From Ochromonadaceae sp. CCMP2298 (lineage: Eukaryota > Sar > Synurophyceae > Ochromonadales > Ochromonadaceae), in the NCBI GenBank assembly GCA_026770595.1, contig MU634378.1:1-12759 (forward strand): DNA of 12,759 nt, read 5' to 3'. Of this stretch, positions 1 to 7,114 are shown one piece after another. Within the stretch, counting starts at the first letter, position 1. Each line of letters begins with the position of its first letter. The notes beneath the pieces were generated by a model. It saw only the letters and a program-made list of their open reading frames with translations, searched no databases and was not told the origin of the DNA. Position numbers and translations under genes: made by a program.

Positions 1-76
1 GACGCCATTTAATCAAAAATAGCCGTGCTTTTGTCAAAATGCCCGCCATAAAAGTATTTTTTGATTAATTGACGTC
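1..76. repeat. Imperfect inverted repeat, possible small hairpin or MITE-like end
   Basis: Bases 1-21 and 55-76 are near-perfect reverse complements: both read GACG, a short variable stretch, then TTAATCAAAAA in the inward sense. About 33 bp separate them. The arms could form a stem-loop or be the ends of a very short transposon remnant. The window edge prevents checking whether it extends leftward. No gene overlaps it. Confidence 0.5.
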
Positions 77-260
77 AGCCTCTGCTAATTCTCTCTTAAC
101 AGCGTTTGGGACCCGTTATTTTTGGACCCCTCTAGGACTAAATGACCCATAATTTTGGAACAGTAGAAGGGCTTAATGATTTTTTTTCTACCACAGGTTG
201 GGTTTTAATCTTGAAATTGGGGGCTGACTCCTCACTTCCTAAAATTTGCGATGTATGACG

Positions 261-288
261 AGCTCGAAATGAGAAGCTCGAAATGAGA
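261..288 (+). repeat. 14-bp tandem duplication
   Basis: The 14-mer AGCTCGAAATGAGA occurs twice head to tail (261-274 and 275-288). Its end overlaps the first copy of another 14-bp direct repeat (281-294). Confidence 0.8.
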
Positions 289-504
289 AGTTGTTCTGAA
301 AAAGTGTGACGGCGCTTCTTCTCTGTTGCCGCTGCTGAAGCTCTCTGCTGCTGCCTCGGCAAACTCTGGAAAGGATCGTTTAGTGGCCGATAAAGAAGGC
401 GCCTCGAAGTTTAGGGAAGATAATCTGGCGTGATATCCGAACCTTCGCGAATGGTCATATCTTTCTACTTTTAGGAAAGTGAGGTGAAAAAAATGAGAAG
501 TTGT
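281..504 (+). repeat. 14-bp direct repeats flanking an inserted inverted-repeat arm
   Basis: AAATGAGAAGTTGT is present at 281-294 and again at 491-504. The first copy abuts exactly the start of the 160-bp inverted-repeat arm at 295. The second copy follows a run of A and lies 1 bp before a second inverted-repeat arm at 506. This resembles a target-site duplication around an inserted segment (295-490), or the footprint of a template-switch rearrangement. Confidence 0.6.
295..454 (-). repeat. 160-bp perfect inverted repeat, copy 1
   Basis: This segment is the exact reverse complement of 1136-1295; I compared all 160 bp and found no mismatch or gap. Copy 2 lies immediately upstream of the kinase start codon, so copy 1 is probably a displaced, inverted copy of that gene's promoter or 5'UTR region. 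It has no ATG-led coding exon of its own. The identity suggests a recent duplication or ongoing gene conversion. Confidence 0.95.
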
Positions 505-505
505 C

Positions 506-536
506 ATAAAGGGAGGATTCCCATATAGCCAAGGGG
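506..536 (+). repeat. 31-bp inverted repeat arm, left
   Basis: This is the perfect reverse complement of 874-904. It is nested inside the 160-bp inverted repeat, but its distance from the outer arm differs on the two sides (51 bp versus 231 bp). The structure is therefore not one simple palindrome. Confidence 0.9.
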
Positions 537-617
537 GACAAAATGTATGATTGTCAGCTTGCAAATGCTCCAGATGTCTAAATTAGCACGTAGAGGCCTC
601 AAAGAGAGCCTCAGTGA

Positions 618-646
618 ACTCCATTGTCATCCTAGTCCCTTATTCT
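618..646 (+). repeat. 29-bp direct repeat, copy 1
   Basis: This matches 797-825 at 28 of 29 positions; both begin ACTCCATTGTCAT. The copies are 179 bp apart in the same orientation, in a non-coding stretch. I see no gene around them. Confidence 0.85.
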
Positions 647-665
647 AACCGCGTTTAGAAGTTAT

Positions 666-726
666 TCGTGACCCCCGCTGGTCGGGCTGCCCTTTGGGTG
701 GCGGCTCTACCCGCGAGGGGTCATGA
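666..726 (+). other. GC-rich stem-loop
   Basis: A 10-bp outer stem (666-675 with 717-726, one G-T pair) encloses a shorter inner hairpin, GCTGCCC-TTT-GGGTGGC. It could be a structured RNA or part of a degraded repeat element. It lacks the T-loop and the length of a tRNA. Confidence 0.4.
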
Positions 727-796
727 CGGAATTATGCAAAGGTTAAGGCTAAGGGTCGATCTAATGATTGCTCTAGACTAATTAGGATACGATAAG

Positions 797-825
797 ACTC
801 CATTGTCATTCTAGTCCCTTATTCT
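797..825 (+). repeat. 29-bp direct repeat, copy 2
   Basis: This is the second copy of the repeat at 618-646, with one mismatch (T for C after the shared ACTCCATTGTCAT). Confidence 0.85.
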
Positions 826-873
826 GGTGTAGAACATCTTCATCTACGAGGATATATGTATTTTGAGTCGGGT

Positions 874-904
874 CCCCTTGGCTATATGGGAATCCTCCCT
901 TTAT
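874..904 (-). repeat. 31-bp inverted repeat arm, right
   Basis: This is the perfect reverse complement of 506-536. Just beyond it, ATCTTTCTACTT also occurs after copy 1 of the 160-bp repeat (near 458) in direct orientation. This supports a multi-step rearrangement history. Confidence 0.9.
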
Positions 905-944
905 CTTTCTACTTCCGGTGCTACGTCAGAGCGGGACAAAGAAG

Positions 945-1022
945 AAAGATTCTTCTTCTGAAGAAGAATCTTTGCACAGTGCAAGGAATCCTTTTCAGCT
1001 TTGTGCAAGGACAACATTGCAC
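945..1022. repeat. Cluster of short perfect palindromes
   Basis: Bases 945-973 form a 14-bp stem with a single-base centre (AAAGATTCTTCTTC, T, then its complement). It overlaps a second palindrome at 972-984 (TTGCAC-A-GTGCAA). The same hexamer recurs as inverted arms at 1003-1008 and 1017-1022. Any open frames here are short and unconvincing, so I read the stretch as non-coding and prone to hairpins. Confidence 0.75.
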
Positions 1023-1083
1023 TTTCTGGTTGAGTCGCGCGGGCTATTGCTTTTCAAAAGTCGCGGGCCACATCTCCTGAGCG

Positions 1084-1109
1084 TCGTGCTATTCTTCGCG
1101 GGAGCACGA
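1084..1109. other. 7-bp stem-loop
   Basis: TCGTGCT at 1084-1090 pairs with AGCACGA at 1103-1109 across a 12-base loop. It lies just upstream of copy 2 of the 160-bp repeat. Its role is unknown. Confidence 0.4.
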
Positions 1110-1135
1110 TAACAGGTCGACTACGCGCCGTTGAG

Positions 1136-1295
1136 CCATTCGCGAAGGTTCGGATATCACGCCAGATTATCTTCCCTAAACTTCGAGGCGCCTTCTTTAT
1201 CGGCCACTAAACGATCCTTTCCAGAGTTTGCCGAGGCAGCAGCAGAGAGCTTCAGCAGCGGCAACAGAGAAGAAGCGCCGTCACACTTTTTCAGA
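1136..1295 (+). repeat. 160-bp perfect inverted repeat, copy 2 (upstream of the kinase gene)
   Basis: This is the exact reverse complement of 295-454. It ends 30 bp before the chosen kinase ATG at 1326, so it probably holds the native core promoter or 5'UTR of that gene. It happens to be open in the kinase frame but has no in-frame ATG, so I do not treat it as coding. Confidence 0.95.
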
Positions 1296-1325
1296 GTAGG
1301 ACCTAGGTCAACTTTCCAGAGAACA

Positions 1326-4300
1326 ATGGCGAGGGTTCAACACTGCGACGGGGCGGAGCAATCTGCCGCTGGCGCAGGTTACTCCAAGATGGACGGGGAA
1401 GAGCACCCCGAGCGCATCAATCTGCTGCGAACTGTGCTCCTCAGCGCGCTGACGGTGACCGCGGCGCTTTACGGGGTGGCGGTATACTACGGGCTGAGCG
1501 ACGCCGAACAAGCCATGGCCGGCAAGGAGTTCGAGTTGCTGGCGAGGCAGGCGGGCAAGGACATCGGCCAATCCCTCACGCGCTCCAACGATGTGAGTGT
1601 CAATGGCACTTTTTATTGTTATTATTCGTTTTTTGTTTTAATATTTCTTGTCTACATTAGGTGCTCAACTTCCTCGCTGAGAGGTATGCTACCTTCGCCC
1701 CCGACCAGGCCGACTGGCCCCTGGTGCAGCTGCCCGGGTTCGTCAAGGACATGCCGTACCTACGAGACACCATAGGTAAACCTCATCCCCCCTCACCTCT
1801 CTCCCTCCCCTACCCCTCAGCCCCTCTCCTACCCCTCTACCCCTCCACCTCTCTACCCCTCTACCTCTCCTCTACCCCTCCTCCACCCCTCCTCTAACCC
1901 TCCTCTTCCCCTCTACCTCTCTTACCCTCTCTCCCCCCTGCCCCGACTTACCACCACTCCTCCCTGCTCCTGCTCCTCCCTACAGGCTTCGAGACTCTCT
2001 TCTTCGCACCGATAGTCTCATTCGAGGACGCGAATAAGACCGAGGCATACCTGATGGACGCCTGGGCCGCCGACCCGCTCATCCCCGCCGACGCGGGGCT
2101 TCTACCCCTCCCGGGCATCTACGGCATCAACGCGACCGCGGGCTATGCGCCCTACCAACCCACCACCCGGGTGACTTGGGACGCGCAGTACGAGGTGATC
2201 GCGCCCGTGTCGCAGATGCTCTTCTGCGGCTCCATATCCGCCACCTCTCTGGGCCGGGATATACACGCAGAACCCGCGAACGGAGCCGCGCTCGAGGAGG
2301 TCATTCGCTGCACCGAGTCGTCCGACTACTCCCACGCTCGAATCAACTGCGGCCGCTTTACGATGAACATCGCGATTTCAGAGGCGTTGGATAACGTCCT
2401 CGTCTCCAACGTCGTAGTGCCCATCATGCTGAACAGCAACAGCGCCCAGATGGTGGGCGTGGTGGGCGCGCAATTCCATTGGGCCAAACACGTCAACGAG
2501 CCGTTCCCTGAATCTACCTCCGGTAAATTACCCCAAGCCCATAACACTATAACCCTAAAACCCCATAACCCCATAACCCTATAACCCCATAACCATATAA
2601 CCCCCGACCCCATACGCCTATTCCTCTCAGGCATCGACATGGTGCTGCGTTATGAGGGTGACGTGTTCACCTTCCACGTGGACAAAGGCACGACGCTTCT
2701 GAAGAGCTTGGGAGACACGCACGGCAGCCGGTACAAGAAGTTTAAGTACGTAGTCTCGGACATCGTGATCAGCGGCACGGACACGTTCACTCTGGAGTTC
2801 TACCCGCAGCAGGACTTCATGGACGACAGACAGACAGTGTGGCCGGCGCTGTATGCCACGTGCGCGGCGCTGCTGATCCTGCTGTGTGCTTTCATCTTCA
2901 TGGCGTACGACTTCTCAATGCGTGGAAAAGCCAACCGCACCACCATTGTGCTGGACACCAAGCGCCGCTTCGTGCGCTTCATCAGGTACCACCCCCCCTC
3001 TCCCTCTCCCCAGACACACACAATTACACATAACCCACATTGCTAACATAAACCCAAACACTCTTACCAGCCACGAGATCCGCACGCCTTTGAACACGGT
3101 CAACATGGGCCTGACGCTCTTCAACCTGGAGCTGGACACGATCCGCGACGTCGTGATGCAAATGGTGGGGCAGGTTCACGTCCACGAGCAGTCAGGTACC
3201 ACACTGGAGGTCGTGCAGAATTTTCTGCTGGGCAAGATCGACGAGCTGAGAAGCATCGTGAAGGATGTAACGGTCAGCACCGACGCAGCCGTGGACACGC
3301 TCAATGATATGTTGAACTACGATAAGGTAAGTAGTCCCAGTAGTACTCGCTCACTCTGATCCTGTCCACTAACTCCCTCCCTCCCTTCCTCCCTTCCTCC
3401 CTCCCTCCCTCCCCTCCCCTTGCCTCCCCTCCCCTCTCTCCCTCCCTCTCCCACTGTCTCTACCTCCCTCTCCCTCTCCCTCTCCCTCCCTCCCCTCCCT
3501 CTCTCTCTCTCCCTCCCTCCCTCTCCTGCTCTCCCGCTCTCCCTCCCTCTCCCTCCCTTGCCTCCCTCCCTCTCCTGCTCTCCCTCCCTCCCTCTCCTAA
3601 GATGGAGTCCGGCATCTTCGTGCTGGAGTTCGCCTTCGTGACCGTGGGCGAGGTGCTGCAGAGGTCCATGGCTGCCTTCCTGCTGCTAGCCCGGGACAAG
3701 AACATCGCCCTGTCGCGTGTTACGGAGGACGACGCGGATGGCGTAGAGGGGGCTGTGTCGAAGAAGGTGGTCGACGGGCTGGACGAGCTGGAGAGTGGCA
3801 AGCCCCCGGGGCTGGACCCGCGCTACCAGCTGATCGGGGACGCGTCGAGGCTGGGGCAGGTGCTGCGCAACCTGCTGTCGAACGCGATGAAATTCACCAA
3901 TTCGGGTGGGACTGTGACCGTCACTGTGCAGAGGGTGCCGGGCGGCATGCCGGGGCAGGTGTGCATCGCCCTGCCCGAGGAGCAGAGAGGCCTGCTGTCC
4001 TACCCGCGCGCCGGGTCTGTGTGTATCTCCGTGGTGGACACTGGCGCGGGCTTGTCGGAGCAGCAGCTTCTGGACGTGGGCAAGGAGGGTCTGCAGTTCA
4101 ACGCAAACGCGCTGCAGGGCGGGGGCGGGTCCGGTCTGGGCTTGTTCATCAGCAAGGGGCTGGTGCAGCAGCACGGGGGGCAGATGACCGTGACCTCGCC
4201 GGGCCTGGGCAGGGGCGCGTCGATAGCGCTCGAGTTCCCGCTGTTCGACACGTTCGACGCCGAGTCCCTCAGCGAGCGCTTCGGTTCCGCGTTCCAGCCC

Positions 4301-5640
4301 GACATCGAGCAGCCCGACATCGATGACAGCCCGAGCTTCCAGACGCTAATGCCGGGAGCGATGGAGGGCGCGAACCTCTCTGTGAAAACCCGGAATGGGA
4401 CTGGGGCAGATGTGGGGCCGGGCCTGGGGGGGCTGGGGGGGATGGGGATAGTGAGGCGCGACGGCGCCGCTAACGTGCCCTGGCCGCGAACTATCCCCTC
4501 CCCGCTGACCACCATCACCTCCCCGACTATCACCCCCGTCGAAATGGAAACCCCCCACCTCACCCCCCCACACCAGACCCCCCAACGCTCCCCCTCCCGC
4601 GCCAATTCCTGTAGCGTTTGTAGCTACTCTGGCCCGCCCAGGCACATGCTGGTGGTGGACGACGCCGTGTCCAACCGCAAATTGCTGATGCGCATATTCC
4701 GCATTAAGGTGAGTGTGTCAGGGAGTAACAGTGTTAACGGTTTACCTCCTTACTACTCTTACTAACTATATTACCGTTATACTCAGGGGTTCACCTGCGA
4801 GGAGGCGTGCGACGGACAGGAAGCGCTGCACAAGTACGGCGCTATGGTGGAAATGGGCACGCCTCCAGAGGCAATTCTAATGGGTAAGTTTTAAGCCCTC
4901 CAAATATACATAAATAACAATAAAACCCTCCAAATACACAGAACAATAAAACCCTCCAAATACACAGAACAATAAAACCCTCCAAAAATATGCACATAGC
5001 TAATATATACACATAACAATAAAACCCTCTCAATATATACTAATATCACATTAAAACCCAGACTACGAGATGCCCGTGATGAACGGCCCCACCTCCACCA
5101 AGAACCTGCGCGAGATGGGCTGCTCCTGCTTTATCATCGGCGTTACGGGCAATGTGATGCAGGTATGGCTACAACCCTCCAAATATACACACAAATCACA
5201 ATATAACCCTCAAAATATATACACATATACCATTATAACCCACTAGGCTGACATGGACTTCTTCAAGAGCTGCGGGGCCGACGCTGTGTTCGCTAAGGTA
5301 TAGTGTGTACAAAAGCATGTGCTACTGTTCTGACTGTACACACTGCTCTAACTGCTACTGTACATTACTGACCCCCCTCCTCTACTCCTCTCCTCACTAC
5401 TCTCTCCACTCCCCTCCGCACTCCTCACTCCCCTCCTCACTCCCCTCCTCCTCTACTCCTCAGCCGCTCAGCACAGAGAGTGTGGAGAAGCTCATGGCGC
5501 GCATCTCCTCCGTACCACCAATGGCCCGCAATTCATCGCCAGAGCGACGCTCGTCATACACAAGAGCGGCCTCCCCAGCGCGCCAGGCAGGTTTTCCCGA
5601 CCCGACCACACCCCTCTCCCTGAGGCGCAGCAGTGTGTAA
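1326..5640 (+). CDS. Membrane-bound hybrid histidine kinase, ten exons, about 1020 aa
   Basis: Inferred exons are 1326-1592, 1661-1775, 1986-2522, 2631-2985, 3071-3326, 3602-4708, 4787-4883, 5062-5162, 5247-5297 and 5464-5640. All junctions are GT-AG and keep one frame of 1020 codons plus TAA. The ATG at 1326 (AACAATGG) is the first in-frame Met. TM1 (about 33-56) and TM2 (379-401) bracket an extracytoplasmic sensor of about 320 residues. The kinase core follows: H-box with His426 (SHEIRTPLN), N-box with Asn604 (RNLLSNAMKFT), G1 box Asp656 (DTGAG) and G2 box 683-691 (GGGGSGLGL). A Ser/Pro-rich linker leads to a receiver domain with acidic pair Asp863-Asp864, phosphoacceptor Asp912 (MDYEMPVMNG), Thr940 and Lys962. 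All key residues are present, so autophosphorylation and His-to-Asp transfer should work. The ligand is unknown. The sensor is CHASE-like in layout only. Confidence 0.93.
1776..1985 (+). other. Kinase intron 2, C/T-rich repeats
   Basis: This phase-1 intron (GTAAAC to CTACAG) is largely short CCCCTCTACC-type repeats on the coding strand, like a very long polypyrimidine tract. Open frames across it are chance products of low complexity. Confidence 0.8.
2523..2630 (+). repeat. Kinase intron 3 with CCCATAA-type tandem repeats
   Basis: This phase-1 intron contains repeated AACCCCATAACCCTATAACC units, which resemble degenerate telomere repeats but have the unit CCCATAA. The TTCCTCTCAG acceptor follows. 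It is most simply intron microsatellite expansion. Confidence 0.75.
3327..3601 (+). repeat. Kinase intron 5, about 220-bp polypyrimidine tract
   Basis: This phase-0 intron runs from GTAAGT to CCTAAG. From about 3373 to 3598 the coding strand is almost only C and T, in CCCT and CCCTCT repeats with rare interruptions. Such homopurine-homopyrimidine DNA can adopt triplex (H-DNA) forms and is expected to be length-variable. Confidence 0.85.
4896..5035 (+). repeat. 26-bp minisatellite in kinase intron 7, related copies in intron 8
   Basis: Within intron 7 (4884-5061) units starting CCCTCCAAAT begin at 4896, 4926, 4952 and 4978, with a diverged one at 5025. The spacing is 30, 26, 26 and 47 bp. Intron 8 (5163-5246) carries the same family (CCCTCCAAATATACACA and ACCCTCAAAATATATACACA). 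Two neighbouring introns therefore share repeat content. Confidence 0.8.
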
Positions 5641-5874
5641 ATACAGGACCTGGGGAAAAACTGATCTGTGCTATGCACACGCAATTGTCCGATTTCATTT
5701 CGCACTTTCGCACGATTTCTATATTTTTCCATGCACTTTTGACTCCGCTGTTTCGATAAATTCGATTCACTATTTTTTTATATGTACTTGTTTCATTTAA
5801 CTACTAAGGGTCACAACGCACTTTTTTGGGGCGTTTAATCTTGGGGCGTTGGTGTCTCTCCCCTTCTCAGTCGT
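5641..5874 (+). other. AT-rich 3' flank of the kinase gene, no gene seen
   Basis: This stretch is AT-rich and follows the kinase stop, so it likely includes the 3'UTR. I see no clear polyadenylation hexamer. TTGGGGCGTT occurs twice, at 5826-5835 and 5841-5850. No convincing coding frame is present. Confidence 0.55.
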
Positions 5875-6060
5875 CCCCAGTTGCTCGCGAGTCTCCCCTT
5901 TTCCCTCCCCTCTCTCTCTTGCTCGCGCGTCTCTCGTCGTCCCCCAGTTGCTCGCGAGTCTCCCCTTTTCCCTCCCCTCTCTCTCTTGCTCGCGCGTCCC
6001 CCAGTTGCCCCCTTTCCCTCCCCTCTCTCTCTTGCTCGCCAGTTGCTCGCGCGTGTGTGT
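5875..6060 (+). repeat. Degenerate pyrimidine-rich tandem repeat, about three units
   Basis: Units begin CCCAGTTGCTCGCGAGTC and continue with CTCCCCTTTTCCCTCCCC. The aligned CAG triplets end at 5880, 5947, 6004 and 6042, giving periods of 67, 57 and 38 bp, so later copies are progressively shortened. Several overlapping open frames on both strands arise from this low-complexity DNA and are not genes. It lies between host flank and viral genes and may mark the junction. Confidence 0.85.
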
Positions 6061-6268
6061 CCCGACTCCCCTGTCCCGTCTCTCCTCACTTCGGGGTCTC
6101 CCGTTTCTCCGGTGTCGGGGTGTGTTCGTTTTTTTGTTTGGGGTATAGTAATCCCAAATGCTTACATCAACAACTCGATTACTGAAGGGGAGGGGGTCAC
6201 CTTGGAGACGGTTGATTCTAGAGGTACGTCATGAAGGTTCGCAGACGCGGAAGTTGTTGGAAGTCGAA
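6061..6268. other. Junction region between host flank and viral element, no clear gene
   Basis: The stretch holds an inverted heptamer pair (AGTAATC at 6147-6153, GATTACT at 6177-6183) but no strong coding signal. The left boundary of the viral element probably lies in or near it. Terminal inverted repeats cannot be identified because the other end of the element is outside the window. Confidence 0.4.
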
Positions 6269-6394
6269 ATGAGGAGCGTCCGCCCTGCTCCGCCGTGCGT
6301 TTTTGCAGCAATTGGGAATTTGGGTTTGTTGGGAGGTGTGATGTGGTGGGGGTACCTTGTGACGAGTGCGTTGGACCGGTTACAGAGCAAGTAG
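6269..6394 (+). CDS. Possible 41-aa single-pass membrane protein
   Basis: This short frame starts ATGAGGAGC and ends TAG. Residues 11-35 are hydrophobic (IGNLGLLGGVMWWGYLVTSA), enough for one membrane span, followed by a basic tail. It converges on the SAP-like gene and overlaps its 3' end by 15 bp. It lacks the GTAAGAA-like motif seen before other viral starts, and the frame is open further upstream, so it could be chance. Small membrane proteins are common in this virus group. Confidence 0.28.
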   Translation: MRSVRPAPPCVFAAIGNLGLLGGVMWWGYLVTSALDRLQSK

Positions 6395-6820
6395 AAGCTT
6401 CCACATTGTCTTGCGACGAGTCTTAGTGGGTGGGTGAATGCCGTTCAACTCCAATTGATCTCTCAACCACTCTATTTCGAGTTTGGGTGTTCTGTGGTGA
6501 AAGCAGTACGATCTCTGTTGTGCCTTGTCAAGCATCTCGTAAGTCAAATGGCCTTCGTAGTGAGTCATTTTAAGATCATAGTCTCTTTTTGCGAAAAATA
6601 GGCCGCGAATTTTGCGATTGAAGTAATGATCACACGACCGGAAAACGTGTTGATGGTTACCATTTTCGAACACGAACCCGAATTCTCCCTTTAACGAGGT
6701 AGCGGTCACCATTTGAAAGAGGCTAGTCGCGATTGCGTCGGCGGTGGGTGTTCTCAGATATCTTCTCAACATTCGAAGCAGGTCGGTCGGAAGCGCACTG
6801 ATCACGTCGATGATGGACAT
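6380..6820 (-). CDS. 146-aa viral protein with C-terminal SAP-like motif
   Basis: The frame is open further upstream, but that part would translate an (AC)n microsatellite and low-complexity residues. I therefore start at ATG 6820-6818 (MSIIDVISALPTDLLRML). The N-terminal 25 residues are helical. The middle (40-105) is aromatic and basic and I do not recognise it. The last 34 residues (LEIEWLRDQLELNGIHPPT, then a KTRRK stretch and LLLAL) fit the Leu/Gly/Lys/Leu spacing of SAP or HeH DNA-binding motifs. That is a pattern match by eye. The gene is the leftmost good viral gene and last in a run of four minus-strand frames. A role in DNA binding or packaging is inference. Confidence 0.62.
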   Translation of the reverse strand: MSIIDVISALPTDLLRMLRRYLRTPTADAIATSLFQMVTATSLKGEFGFVFENGNHQHVFRSCDHYFNRKIRGLFFAKRDYDLKMTHYEGHLTYEMLDKAQQRSYCFHHRTPKLEIEWLRDQLELNGIHPPTKTRRKTMWKLLLAL

Positions 6821-6844
6821 GTGTGTGTGTGTGTGTGTGTGTGT
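6821..6844. repeat. (GT)12 microsatellite directly before a start codon
   Basis: Twelve perfect GT dinucleotides on the plus strand are (AC)12 immediately 5' of the minus-strand ATG at 6820. They would lie in the leader of the SAP-like gene and should vary in length between copies or strains. Confidence 0.95.
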
Positions 6845-6851
6845 CTTTCTC

Positions 6852-6977
6852 TTAAGCTTCGAGAAAAAACTCGTCCTCCAGTTCTGCCTCAAACTCACGG
6901 AAGGACTCGGCGGCTCTCTCTTCCAGGTCGGCCCTCTCGGCGGCTTCTGCGTCTGCGATGCGTGTGAGGATGTCCAT
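6852..6977 (-). CDS. Small acidic helical protein, 41 aa (predicted)
   Basis: ATG 6977-6975 to TAA 6854-6852 encodes a very acidic, Ala/Glu-rich peptide (MDILTRIADAEAAERADLEE, then a further Glu-rich half). It looks like one long amphipathic helix. It sits between two minus-strand genes in DNA otherwise without a gene, 30 bp downstream of another short frame. Its TAA lies within TTAAGAGAAAGA, which resembles the start-proximal motif of other viral genes. No family is recognised. Confidence 0.42.
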   Translation of the reverse strand: MDILTRIADAEAAERADLEERAAESFREFEAELEDEFFLEA

Positions 6978-7007
6978 GGGCTCTTTTGACTGTACGCGAA
7001 CAAGGAG

Positions 7008-7106
7008 TTAGCCGACGATCATGGACAGGATGAGCAGCCGAGTGAGTCGGCGGATTCCACATCTCAAGAGGACCTGTTGCACGGCCTCGGACCGCCCTTC
7101 ATGCAT
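7008..7106 (-). CDS. Possible 32-aa peptide with hydrophobic C-terminus
   Basis: ATG 7106-7104 to TAA 7010-7008 encodes a basic, amphipathic N-terminal half and a short hydrophobic end (RLTRLLILSMIVG). It begins 8 bp after the stop of the 128-aa gene on the same strand, as in a polycistronic or tightly packed array. The short length makes chance likely. No function is assigned. Confidence 0.28.
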   Translation of the reverse strand: MHEGRSEAVQQVLLRCGIRRLTRLLILSMIVG

Positions 7107-7114
7107 CAGGAAGG

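Noticed and set aside
669-723. A tRNA-like 7-bp acceptor-style stem
   Set aside because: Only 55 nt lie between the stem ends, and there is no T-loop consensus or plausible anticodon arm. It is kept only as a stem-loop.
1131-1325. Extension of the kinase N-terminus through copy 2 of the inverted repeat
   Set aside because: The frame is open but has no ATG before 1326, and it coincides with a repeated non-coding segment.
2530-2610. Telomere-like CCCTAA-type repeats
   Set aside because: The main unit is CCCATAA, it is short, and it lies exactly within a well-defined intron of the kinase. An internal telomere is not needed to explain it.
3602-4765. Other frames of 80-200 codons over the kinase exons, both strands
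   Set aside because: They are shadows of the GC-rich kinase exon in other frames. The kinase frame carries all catalytic motifs.
5826-6234. Several overlapping 80-120 codon frames on both strands
   Set aside because: They translate a pyrimidine-rich tandem repeat into Ser/Pro/Leu or Arg/Glu/Gly low-complexity peptides in all frames.
6821-7003. N-terminal extension of the SAP-like protein to 207 aa
   Set aside because: It would translate the AC microsatellite into Thr-His repeats and overlap a better short frame in another register.
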